From: Lineus longissimus
Taxonomy: Eukaryota; Nemertea; Pilidiophora; Heteronemertea; Lineidae
Reading direction: 5' to 3'
Assembly (NCBI RefSeq): GCF_910592395.1
Contig: NC_088326.1
Span: forward strand, 1,989,001 to 2,053,000
Length of the DNA stretch: 64,000 nucleotides
In this document: positions 10,390 to 21,073 of the stretch, piece after piece
Numbering within the stretch: the stretch's first letter is position 1
Layout: every line of letters begins with the position of its first letter
Program-made: the position numbers and the translations under genes
Notes under the pieces: generated by a model
What the model was told of the DNA's origin: nothing
What the model saw: only the letters and a program-made list of their open reading frames with translations
The model's database searches: none

Positions 10390-13300
10390 CAGCGTTCGCT
10401 CTGCACTTGGAGGGGTCATTCTCCAAGGAGTAATCCTCCTCCAAGGCGGGATGAGCGTATCATGCGTGCCACTACGGTTAGGCGCCAATTGGGTTTATTG
10501 GCCTAGTGGTCCGACTTTGGCGAGAGAGACAGAGTCCACACAAGCTACTCATGTTTCTCACTTGGTGGGGTCTTAGCTTGCCCTGGCATAGACACCAGAT
10601 ACAAGGAACCTCGGTTTTAAGTCTCATTCGAAGGACTGTGAAGAGCCAGGAATTTTAGTTCCTTGAAAGCCACGCCGGTTCATCCAGACATACGATCATG
10701 GGTTCTTCCCGGGATCGAACCCGGGCCCTATTGCGTGGTGGCCAGCAGTGTAAACCACTAGGCCATGAGGCTCCTTTACCACCTGACTAAAACTAAAAGA
10801 AAGGGAAGTGAAGAACACTGTATTCTTACATGCCTTGTTAGTCTTAGTCATTCTCATCTTATCATTTCTGTTAAATATTTTCCAGTGGACTGATACAGGC
10901 CTTGTGAATAAGTTCAAGAATGCCATAGCGACTGCGGTAAATACCTATTGCCGTGCTAACCTGTCACAGTGCGGTCTCAATGCAACGATGTGAGTAGCCA
11001 TAAGCAGTTGTTGGCAAGTATATGATTGGCAGGAGCTTGGATGGAACACCTTGTCATTTATACCTGCATGTGATCAAAAATGATTGTACATACTTGCCAA
11101 ATGCCTGTGTTGTAAAATACTAGAGAGGTGGAGCTTTGTTGGATCCCCGCTTATGTGATGGTTGAGTTTAAACACAACCAAATCTAATGCCAAATCATAT
11201 TTATTGTGTTCCAGTGATTTCCTCGGGGCCAATGTCTTCATCAACAGCGACCCTATCCAACGAAATTCTTATCTTGACGTCACATTCCACGTCAAATATC
11301 CCGATGGCGTCCAGCTCACGTCAACTGCGTCAACAAATTTTGTCCTGCCAAAAACCATCCTCGAAGGTTTGTAGTACAGTTAGAACCTCCTATTAAGAAC
11401 ACCTTTGGGACTGAGAGTTGCTGTCCGTTATAGAGAGGTGGCCTTAGTACATATGTAGTAGTATCACAAATCTCAGATTGAGATAAAGTTTGTTTTATAG
11501 TTATTATGATATGACGTATTCAAGGAGATGAATTCCCGATCATAATATGATAGAATTCTTAGGCCTACAATCTGAATTTCACTTTGTAATTTCAGCTATC
11601 ACAGCCACTGCCCGGGCCAGGGTCAAATTGTCCCTCGGCTACGAAATCGTCAAAATCGGTGATGTGATCTATTACAAGTCGCCAGATGATCGTCTCAATA
11701 TGATTCTGATTCCCATCTCGTGCTGCCTCCTATTGGTGGTCATCATCGTTGCTATTGCACTGCACTGTTGGAGGTGAGTTTATAGTTAAGCGTGGTGTTT
11801 TCATTTTTCGCAGGAAATAGCGGCCTGGAGTTGGGTCTGATAGACTTGGGCTCGTTCCAGTTTTATGGTATGGGGAATGTATGCTACTAATTTGAACTCA
11901 TAAATTATTTTATATTTCAGATATATTTAACTCCAAACTCAAGCTGTTTTGGCCAATTTCATAATTCTGAAACCCATCTTAATCACCTGTTTGTCTGCTT
12001 TCTAAAGTATTTCTGATCTGTTTTGACAAATCAGGAAATCGGTGGACAATGAAGAAGCAAGATTAGAAAGGAAGTTTGAAAGTGACGGGTAATGATGTTG
12101 TCATAGTGATCACACGCCCTTATCAGTCCGATAGATTCTTCCATAAAGTCTCGACAAGATGCAGAAAATAAGGGCTTTTTTCATATCAACCTCAATTAGC
12201 ATTTTTCTTTGTCTTCCTCTCTATTGTTTAACTGTCAATGAATAGCAACAACAGCCACTGTTGACGTATAGCTGGGACTCATGGCTAGTGGCTAGTTTTG
12301 AGGGCCTCTGCGTTAGCACTGGTGAATATGATAGAACATGCTAGTGAAGCATCATCGACAATCTTTTTTTCAAAAGATGTGTTTTTCATTGCACATTGTG
12401 ACGGTGATATTGTTTTGTGGTAGTTGTTTTCTTGTCATGACATGTCTTCATTAATGTTATTGTGAGTGGTTGTTTTCTACGCAATAGTGCGCTGTTTCCA
12501 TTAAAATACAATCTTAGAGATTCTACAATTCTACGTCAACAAGCTTTTCTAAAATATAAAGGTTTCTTTCTGTGTCATAGTGTGCGGGTGCAGTCCAACA
12601 TAGTGGGCAAAGAGTTAAGCATTTTTTGCCTTGCTAAATCAGTTGCTTCAACTCAAACTCCTAGTTCCTACTGCTTGACTTTAAAATTGTCCGGGTCTCT
12701 GCCAAAAACCCTGTTGAGTACATTGCTGACGTTTCATATCAATTATTAGTCACTGTCATTCTTAGATTTACATTCTTTCATAACTTCATCTTTTATTTTG
12801 TTTTACTAACCCTCCTTGCTTCCGTCTTTGCTCTCGTAGTGAGGCCAGGCGCTCGTCCGAGAAACGTAAGAGAAAACGAGACCAGGAGCACGCTAAGTAC
12901 GGGTCTGTTTTTATCACATGACTGTCATGTGACCACACAGGAAAAATCGCGAAGAGAATCGATAATGAATCAACTCCCATAACATGGTACTCATTTTGTG
13001 GTACTTTTGAATTAGCTTTTTGATGGTGCCAATCCTTTCTCCAATTTTTGGAAGCTTTTTTTAAAAAAAAAAAAGAAGAATATTCCTCAAGACACAAGTG
13101 GTTTGCTCTTTCCTGATTTGGTCCAGATGCAACAGTCAATTACATTTTCATCTACCTTTTAAATTTCACCTTTTCACTCATTATTGCCATTTACAGGATG
13201 ATCCAATAAAATATCCCATTTGGAACATTATGCCATAGCTCTGGGTTGTTTCTTCGGGTCACCCTGTACTGTATATTCATGTATTTCAGATTCACTTTCA

Positions 13301-16300
13301 CTTCACAGAAACCAAGAAATCCTCAGCTCCACGGACTGACAGTTCCCTACCCCCATCCCCATCTGGGACCCACCTCAGTATTTGTCTCTACGTCGTTCCG
13401 TAAATCATTCCTCCATTACGTCCTGGGAATCATCGTTTTAGTCCTCTCTTCATTCGAGTATTTTGCTGAAATCTTCAATCCTGATCTATTCGTTGTAACA
13501 ACTGAGAGAGATTCGGAAGTTCTGATATGATCAGTGTCCGAATCTGACTCTGTGATTCCAACACCAAAAGTTGGCTCAAAATGTTTCGCGTTCCTTTTAG
13601 AAACAACCGTCAAAACAAGTTTCAAATTCTAATAAGGTGTAAAAGTTCCAGTAGCATTTGTGGGCGCGAATTCATTTGTTATGCGTAGAGTTCTTTCAGG
13701 AAATTGACAAGCTTGATTTATTTGTCTTTCTCGTTTTCCAGCAAGAAGAAAGCGCACGCTGCAGACAAGGCCAAACTGAACGAGAAAAAGAGGAAGAGTC
13801 CGAAGGTGGGGCCTTCGCCCAGTGACACGCCCGCCAAATCAAAGTTCGGAAAACACAAGTAAGTTGAGTCAGATGTGGAACGAATTTATCACGGTTTAAA
13901 TAAGATTTCAATGAATTCGGTCTTTTTTCCTTCACTTCTACTTTAGCGTTTGCTACACACCTGGAGGAGTTCTCCAGGGAGTATTCCTCCTCCTCCGAGG
14001 CGGGATAAGCAAATTAATATGGTTAGGCACCATTTGATTTATTGGCTGTCTTTGACAAGAGGTAGACTCAATTGCAGGCTCCTCATGATTCTCACTTGGT
14101 GGGGTATTTTGGGCACCAGATTCAATCTTTCACAACGTCCATTTTGCATTTTCGAAACGTGTATAACTCTTGAATTATACTATGTGTTTAGAAAAAACTC
14201 GTCCATTAACGCTGTTTGTTAGTAAGGCCGAAGTTACACAGACCTCATTTGTTCATTTACCACGAGTCACTTTCCGGGTTTTTCTTTCATTCCTCGGTGA
14301 ATGCACGCCACAAGGCCGTCCATTCACAGGGGAAAGAAAGCAAAAGGGGAATATGAGTCCTGGGAAATGAACGAATGAGGTCTATGTAACCTCGGCCTAA
14401 CTGTTGTCAACAAGATCTTAACGAAAGTTTATCGTCACTTAGGGTGCGATTCCCGGATGTACCAGATGTGGTCGAGTTAGAACAACTCGATGCGTCAACG
14501 TAGGTTCCCCATGTGTGCCGTGTGACGGTTTCCTCCTACAGACTAATGAGTAGGCCTTACGCACTTAGTTTTCGCGGCACTGAAGTATAGTTTGAAAAAA
14601 GCTGCCAATTCTAGTATTCTTGGTGTGTTATTTGGAGTTGGAGTGGGATTGGCATCTGAGATCCATCCAAAAATTTTTGCGGTGACGTTCTTTCGATTTT
14701 AACTCTTGTTTTGTCTTTTCTGCATCCTTAGAAAGGAAGGGTTAACAGAGAGTTCTCCATTGCTTTAGTATGGCAGTAGTAAATCTCTCAAAGTCAGGAA
14801 ATGTCAATATTATAGGGTGAGAGAATTTTGAGTATTCTGAAAGGTCTAGCTAACTGGGGGCAGCAGGGGAAATTGTAATCTTGGACATGACTGCGTAGGT
14901 TATGGTGCAAAAATGAAGCAGGGTTGTAACTGTCCTGCCTTTGCAAGCAACAGTGGTACTGCTCGAAAACTAATAAAAAGTATTTCTACTACTCTGAATA
15001 CTCTAGAACCATTGATCTAAGACCACTTCAGTAATTTCTATGGAATTGCTACAAAATGCCTTGCTGGAACATGAATTCCTGACCATTGGACAACTAGGTG
15101 TTGCCAAACCATTGTCTATCCAAGCTGAACACGTTGAACGGCGTCATATTTCCTAACTTTGAATATATATTCAGAAATGGTCTTAGGTCAGTGAATCTAA
15201 AATGTGCCTAATCTTCTAACCAACAGAGGTATAATAAGTTTCTAACTAATACTCTTTGTGTATTCCTATTCCTTTCATCGTGATCACACTGCCACATTCA
15301 TGTCGTTTACGGATAAGTGTCCATTTCATAAAATATTTCGCCAGAGGCACATACAGTGTATGCGGTGTATAGATGATGTATATAGGATTATTGTATCGAA
15401 GTTCCTTAGTGTGAAGAAAATGTAATGAATATCTTTATCTGGACAAGTTCTTGCAGATTTTGTGCGATGATTGATAACAGTGCATTCTGTGACATCTTCT
15501 GCAGCTAATTAGTGTGGTGTCTACTCTGCCCAGTCGCTCCGTAACATACTACTAATCGTCACTTCGTCATCTTATTGATTAATCAGGGAAAACGGTGGCA
15601 TCGAACCGCGGGTCACTCTCACAGCTCCGGTCTCTGACAGGCAACTCTCTCGTGCTCAGGTCTCACCAGAAACCCAGGGCTCGAAAGCAGATATCCTTAT
15701 AGTGAACGAAGATTCGGGGAAACCCCAGGTCTTATCCGTGGCTGAGGGGTCGCCAAATGTTGATACGTTAACGGTGAATGAAGTAAAACAGGATGGCAAA
15801 CACTCGCCCGAATCATTGCGAGATTCTCCTGGTTTGCGTGATAATTTGGCCCTGCCTGAGGCGGCAGATTTGAAAGAGGCTGAAGGCACGCAGGAGGCTG
15901 CTGTCCAGCAGGGGTCTGCAGACATGCAGAACACTGACTTGCAAATGTCAACAGAGTCTGCAGACTTACAAAAGGCCAACGACCTACGCGGGTCTGCAGA
16001 CTTGAAAGGAGATGTAGAGTGGCATGAGAGCACGGTTTCTGGTGGGACTGTGCGGGAAAATGACTTGAGTGAGACCGTGACCAGCAAAACTGCGGTGGAG
16101 GTAACTTATTTTCCTTTCCAGTATAGTTGTGTGATCCTTATAGATGTTGTCAGTGCACATCCAGTTTTAGGCCCAATCGATCCTTGCCTTAAAAAATTGA
16201 ATAGAGGTCGCTACGATAGATAAAGAAGGCGACTCATTTTGAAAAAGTTGCACATATCAAGTTCTACTGAATATATGTATATGCTGACTTCCCCAATGGA

Positions 16301-18256
16301 ATTTCGTCTGTCTGTTTTACCCCAAGACGCCCTGTGATATTTGTATGAACATTGTCATGGTGAAGCACCGAAGATTTAGAGTTCTGAGGCATTGGAACGT
16401 TGGGGTGGAGAGAGTCGGTCTGTTGAATGCCAAGCTGAAGAATCCAAGGTCAAATCTCTCTTTTTAATGGATCGTAAAGACATTTTTGAAATTTTTAACT
16501 TGATGCTTAAAAATAGTTTCTGTTCTCCCAAACCAATTCCAGTGCCTACTGAACTATACATTACTTCATGTATCTGCCTACCCAGTGTTAATTGCACATC
16601 CTAAGATTTCTGCAAATAATGTAAAACTGTGACTGTAAGAGTATTAGTAAGAATTCTTCAATGTCTTTGCTTTTATTGCACATGAGGATTTCAGATGCAA
16701 CAGCCGCTAAATCCACTCGAGGTCTTTCGAGAAAAAACGCAATATCTGCTGTTTCTCAAATGATTTTTGAACTAGCGACATCTTATTATCGCAATGAAAC
16801 GCTCTGGTATCAGTTTCAAGGTACCGTGAGCTTCGTTGACTTGTCAATTCTTTCTGAGTGGCTTTTAGCAGTTTTTTGCATCTGAACTTGTCACAACACG
16901 CGTGAAAACCTAAAAACGTTGAAGCATATAAACAAATTCGATTTTTTATTACATTTGCTGTCGTCTAATAATGAGATACTGCATGCTGTTTTTTCCTATA
17001 ATTCTGAGTGAGACTATTTCTTATTGTCCTCTGATGGTGTGACACCCCTGTGGACAATTGTACAATTAAATAGTAAGGTGATGTGGTACAATTATCGCCT
17101 CGGGACAATTATTGCCTCAATTTTAAAATCGTCTCCCAGGAGATATTTGAGAAATGTCATGGTTGGCCAGCTACAATGTCTGTCCGAGTAAATCTGGTTT
17201 GATCTTGTCTGCAGGGACAAAGACGGCCGTAAAGTAGCTTGGCAGTAAGCGGTTTATTCCAGTTTCTCCGCTTCTAGTACGAATCTGTGACATTTTAGGT
17301 GGTGTTGGTTTAGACGTTTTGGAGGTGGTTGATATGGGGTGGTGAAGGGCACGTGTTACTGGAGTGTTGAGTCGTGGGATAAACTGTTCAAGTTGGGGAG
17401 TTGAGCGTGTAAAATAACTTGAAGTAGCCCAACCAAAGAGATTTGGACAAAGACGGTTCTGCTGCAAGTGGAAACATGAAGATACTGCTGGTGTAATTAG
17501 TTGACCTATTCAAAGGCAGATTTGGGAAGTGCCGTTGTAATGTTTTTGAGTGTTTCTGTTTTTGAGTGTTTCCCCTCATTGTTTGGGAACACTCAAAAAT
17601 AGATTGACAAGTTTTTCTGTGTATCCCCCCTATTGAAAAGTCGTGGTCTCTCTAGCTGCCTATTGTTTGGAAACACTGACACATGGGAAACAACCACAGA
17701 TGTTACACCGGTTCTCATTTGAAAAGTTCGAAGATTTCATGAAAAATTCTAAAAATATACCAGATTTGGACATCGTTTTGTGTACGAAAACGATCCAGCT
17801 GGATTGGGGGTTTCATGTGATACACAGCCCTGAAGGGAAAGGCTGATTTTTAACGCTCTTGTTTCTTTCAGGCATGATCGTTTCCACACGCACATTGAAG
17901 GTGACGTCAACACCAATGCCGGCGACTACAAAGATACAATGCCCACGAGCAAACTGCCGCCACTCTCGACCAATCAGGAACAAGAACCACACACCAATGA
18001 CAAAGAGAAGCGAAAACATCGTAAACACAAGAAGAGCAAGAAAAACAAACATAATTTTGAAAATCCAACTTTCACCGCGGAAACCGCGCCAGAAGTCCCG
18101 GCAGATGAGCTGGGGAGTGCGGAAGTCTTGATCAAATCGCCGCAGCATAATATCGTCCAGCCGGAGGAGAAAGTCTCGAACCGTCTCGGCGACTCGGGAA
18201 GCGATAATGAGATCGTCAAGCGTGACTCGCGGGATCAGTTCATTGATGAAATATAG
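9462..18256 (+). CDS. Type I single-pass membrane protein with SEA-like ectodomain and long charged cytoplasmic tail
   Basis: Exons 9462-9555, 9866-9921, 10886-10989, 11215-11366, 11596-11773, 12035-12088, 12840-12896, 13742-13858 and 15587-16100 join in phase, starting at a signal peptide (MRLNTYSIVPCAILFIQ). The roughly 150-residue ectodomain has alternating strand and helix segments and two Cys, resembling a small SEA-type domain, but no cleavage site is seen. The membrane segment is MILIPISCCLLLVVIIVAIA. The cytoplasmic tail is Lys/Arg-rich, then acidic Ser/Asp-rich with GSAD-type degenerate repeats. A last exon 17872-18256 (ending RDQFIDEI, TAG/A stop after 18253) has a convincing frame and acceptor, but its phase (needs two upstream bases) does not match the phase-0 donor at 16100. 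One small exon between them is therefore missing from my model. Family not recognised. Confidence 0.75.
9733..9758. repeat. CCCCCT low-complexity tract
   Basis: A run of C5T/C6 units, polypyrimidine on the plus strand, sits within intron 1 of the SEA-like gene. No other function is visible. Confidence 0.6.
10349..10788 (-). mobile_element. Full-length tRNA-derived SINE with (AAG)n tail and 13-bp target-site duplication
   Basis: Read on the minus strand, the element (10362-10775) starts with a tRNA-like head: GGCCTAGTGGTTTACAC (A box region) and GGTTCGATCCC (perfect B box). A body of about 300 bp follows, and it ends in an AAG triplet run (TTC repeats at 10362-10391 on plus). TTACCACCTGACT is present exactly on both sides (10349-10361 and 10776-10788), a classic LINE-mobilised insertion signature. 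It lies in intron 2 of the SEA-like gene. Related truncated copies are at 1705-1905 and 13945-14124. Confidence 0.88.
11380..11446. repeat. Decayed fragment of the GGAACCTC-type MITE
   Basis: TAGAACCTCCTATTAAGAAC followed by TTTGGGACTGAGAG and GTCCGTTATAGAGAGGTGG resembles the internal and terminal parts of the intact element at 18361-18538. Both terminal repeats are eroded here. It sits in an intron of the SEA-like gene. Confidence 0.45.
12840..12921 (+). other. Alternative 3' end of the SEA-like protein by intron read-through
   Basis: If the weak donor at 12897 (AA|GTACGG) is not used, the frame continues to YGSVFIT and a TGA at 12919-12921. This would give a short-tailed isoform ending shortly after the Lys/Arg-rich juxtamembrane segment. 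No transcript evidence is available; this is only a possibility visible in the sequence. Confidence 0.25.
13945..14124 (-). mobile_element. SINE fragment, 5' truncated (same family as 10362-10775)
   Basis: On the plus strand the order is AGCGTTTGCT, CTGGAGGAG, CTCCAGGGAGTA, CGAGGCGGGAT, GGTTAGGC, TTCTCACTTGGTGGGGT and CACCAGAT. It matches the distal half of the SINE at 10362-10775 block by block with substitutions. The tRNA-like head is missing. Confidence 0.65.
14226..14397. mobile_element. MITE with GGCCGAAGTTACA termini and TAA duplication (PIF/Harbinger-like)
   Basis: The left end GGCCGAAGTTACACAGACC and the right end, read in reverse complement (GGCCGAGGTTACATAGACC), are near-identical inverted repeats extending about 35 bp with a few mismatches. 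The 172-bp element is non-coding and flanked by TAA on both sides (14223-14225 and 14398-14400). GG-starting termini with a 3-bp TWA duplication are the signature of PIF/Harbinger elements. Confidence 0.75.
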
Positions 18257-18358
18257 AGGGCGTATGGCAGATTTTGTTTTTTATCATATTTGGTAAAGTT
18301 ATCTACGTGTGTGAGCTAGTTATTGTTATTGAACTCAGGTACCCTTTAGGTTCTCAAC

Positions 18359-18540
18359 TACAGTGGAACCTCCCTTAGCGGACACCTCCCTATAAAGGAC
18401 AACCTCTCTATTAAGGACACTAGTTTTGGTCCCAAAGTGGTTGTTTCCATTCAATTAGACCTGTCTAATCAGGACACCTCTCTATTAAGGACAGCACTTG
18501 TCTGTCCCGAGGGTGTCCCTACTAGAGAGGTTCCACTGTA
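18359..18540. mobile_element. MITE with CAGTGGAACCTC inverted repeats and TA duplication (Tc1/mariner-pogo-like)
   Basis: CAGTGGAACCTC starts at 18361 and its exact reverse complement GAGGTTCCACTG ends at 18538. The flanking dinucleotide is TA on both sides. Inside, the motif CTATTAAGGACA recurs in direct and diverged forms (CCTATAAAGGACAA, CTCTATTAAGGACAC, CTCTATTAAGGACAG). No transposase frame is present. TA duplication and CAGT termini are typical of pogo/Tigger-group elements. Confidence 0.85.
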
Positions 18541-19582
18541 GTTGCAACATGATCTGAGACTGCGAGTCTTCATGTTTGCTTATATTTTCTGGAAAATGAC
18601 ATCATGGCAGGTGGCGAGCCCAGAGGGTTAACCTAGTGAATTAGTCAATGTGTTTGTATGATATTAGTATTTCTAAACGCTGGAAGTCCTATTGTGCCGC
18701 AGGGGTCCCGTTGCACCTCACTGACGTAATACTCCAGTATTACATGAGAGGGCGACACTGATCCCATCTTTGCGATCTTGTTTCCTATGAAAAGGCAGCA
18801 ATGATATGACGTGTTTTTGCGATGAAATGGAGACAATAGGACCTCCGATGTTAAAGTTGTGAAAACTATGCAAATCAAATATATCATCACATTATCAAAA
18901 TGTAATTTTCTGTTAACGAAACATAAAATTTCCGTCCAATTTATAAACATCTCGCACAGCAGTTTGTTCCTGCTGCAGAATCATTTTAGCATTTTGTGAT
19001 ATATCGTATATTATGCAGCCGTCCAATATTTTTCACTTTCTCCCTTTCTCAGTTTGGATCTCAGACAAAGTTATTTATTCAAAGTTATTGATTCAAATGT
19101 AAAAAAGTGATGTATTTATTTTAAGTTGTCAGGCGTCAGTTTCATTGTAATGGGACTCTGCTTTGCAGGGACAATCTTTTGCAGTACACCAGACCAATTA
19201 TAGCCCTCAAGCAAAACAGAGGGTAAAAATCAGTTGTGACTGGTACTGTAACAATGACATCCCTGTAAGAGAGGGTTTTGCAATGAAGCATTTGATAAAT
19301 TTGATTTTTATCAAAATATAAGAATTTTGTCATTTTGAAGATCTTGATCTTTCGAGTTGTTTGTTAACAAAAATCTAAATCAATTTCATACATATTTGTT
19401 ATTGATTACATTTCAATTATTTTGTATTATCAGAGGAGTTTATCAATGTTTTTAAGTAAAATTTAGGAAGAAATGTGTCTTTAAAAGTGTGTGTATACAA
19501 GTAAAGTCTTATAACAAGTTAGGACCAGCCTTGTCTCAACAGATTTTTCATGTAGTTACTCTCTATTTGTTGTAGTATTATC

Positions 19583-19588
19583 AATAAA
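19583..19588 (+). terminator. Polyadenylation signal AATAAA (SEA-like gene)
   Basis: Canonical hexamer in ATCAATAAAGTACTG, about 1.3 kb after the last stop codon. No better candidate lies between. Confidence 0.5.
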
Positions 19589-19600
19589 GTACTGAGAAAT

Positions 19601-20990
19601 AACTGTTTTTCGGTTTAGATTGATTGAGCGAGAGTGTGACCTTTTCCGAGTTGGAACGACCGTGAGGAGTGAGACCAGTATTGACAGAGACATGGTTATC
19701 GAAGATTTTGACTGTGTTGTTTATTCAACATAGGACTGGTTGTGATTGTGGTATAGCCGCCAGTGTGTGAGATTGCGCGATCATGACATGTTCTGACGCG
19801 GGCTGTTGTGGCATAACATGTCTAGCACATTTTACTGTCCAGGACAGCTCGACCTGTAGAGGCATGCAACAATGCATGACGAAGTACTATCTTCCGGTTT
19901 TTGACATCCTGGTCTGAACTTCATGATCTTCCAGCGGGATTCCCAAAAAATTGGACCTAGTAAATTTTTGCCGATAAGCATTCCTGAGTTAGACTCCCAA
20001 GGCGGTGTATTTGTCATCCTATTCGTTCTTCCTTCATGGGGTGGGACGAGGCCAATCCACTGCATCCCGGTGTGTGGCCTGAGCTTACAGCTGAACAAGG
20101 AAGACAATTCTGCGGGCCAAGTTTTCATTGCACTTAGCTGGGTAGGACATCTGGTCTGGATAGCACCACTGCCATGTGACATCGGGGTGGATAGCTTTCG
20201 CTGGTAAAATAACCATTGATGTGTCTTTAAACTATTGCTGTGTCTTTAAAAAGCATACAAACTTGACAGCAACCAGGTTGGCCTTCTACCCGCACATCGG
20301 CCGCGACGACTCCTGCCTTGTTTGACAGTTCTTGTCCACGACGGGTGAGAAAGAACCGGGCTTGCAAATACTATGTGCTGCATGTAGCTTATATAGTACT
20401 AACACACGACAAAGGTTACCAAATCGCTTGAATAACTCCGTTGGCTAGTTTCCAAGTAGGCCTTGGTCCAAATGATAATTACCACTTTGACTTTTTCGTT
20501 CACGGGACCTATTCTCCACTCGTGTTGTATTCATTATCAAGAAACCATAACTCGTGATATTGGCCATTCACCAAATAGGTCTTCATGATCATAAAGCTGA
20601 CTGATGGAATTCCTGAATATTTCGATCACGCGATTTCCTCGTCAGTTCACACGCACACATGCAATAAATAGGAGATTTCAGACAAACTGGATAACTCTCA
20701 CCAGTGCAGTGACTGATGCACGATCGCGACCCCTGGTCCCCGGTGTTTACAAATTCACAGCCAAGACCACTGACGTACCCTTTGGGACAACGCGGAGACA
20801 ATTTCTTGACGTTCTAGCCACAACACCGCAGAGACTCGCACCTGCCAGTGAAGGGACAGCCGCTCCGAACCAATTCAACGGGTTTTGTCCGCAAGCAAGC
20901 TAAAGACATTGGTTCGTCTGTCGTGGCTGGACACCTCCCAGGGCAAACCCACTTACATATCAGAGACACTGTAGACAGTTGTTCGACAGC
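19601..20990. other. Intergenic region upstream of the PLA2 gene
   Basis: Open frames overlap on both strands at 19832-20207, but they have no splice context, domain or biased composition that I can recognise. I see no gene here. A TATA-like sequence lies at the downstream edge (20997). Confidence 0.4.
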
Positions 20991-20996
20991 ACTTCC

Positions 20997-21003
20997 TATA
21001 TAA
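20997..21003 (+). promoter_or_regulatory. TATA-like box of the secreted PLA2 gene
   Basis: TATATAA lies 71-77 bp before the ATG at 21074, a plausible core promoter spacing for a short 5' UTR. No other core element was identified. Confidence 0.45.
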
Positions 21004-21073
21004 TTTGATCATTTTCGTCCTAATCTTTTGCGGCTGAGGCTCCAACCTGGTGACCAAATTAAAAGGGACCAAC

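Larger units (their letters stand above)
18257..19600 (+). other. 3' UTR of the SEA-like gene
   Basis: The stretch has no coding potential. It contains one intact MITE (18361-18538) and is AT-rich downstream, with AATAAA at 19583-19588 as the likely polyadenylation signal. Confidence 0.55.

Noticed and set aside
16661..16735. Possible missing exon of the SEA-like gene (ATGCAACAGCCG...CTCGAG)
   Set aside because: Good acceptor but weak donor, and its length (multiple of three) does not repair the phase gap.
17171..17467. Minus-strand frame with RTRSGETG, reminiscent of retroelement polyprotein ends
   Set aside because: The match is a few residues only; no integrase or LTR nearby.
19832..20207. 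Overlapping open frames of 94 and 116 codons on both strands
   Set aside because: Mirror-frame ORFs with no gene structure; probably non-coding or an old repeat.
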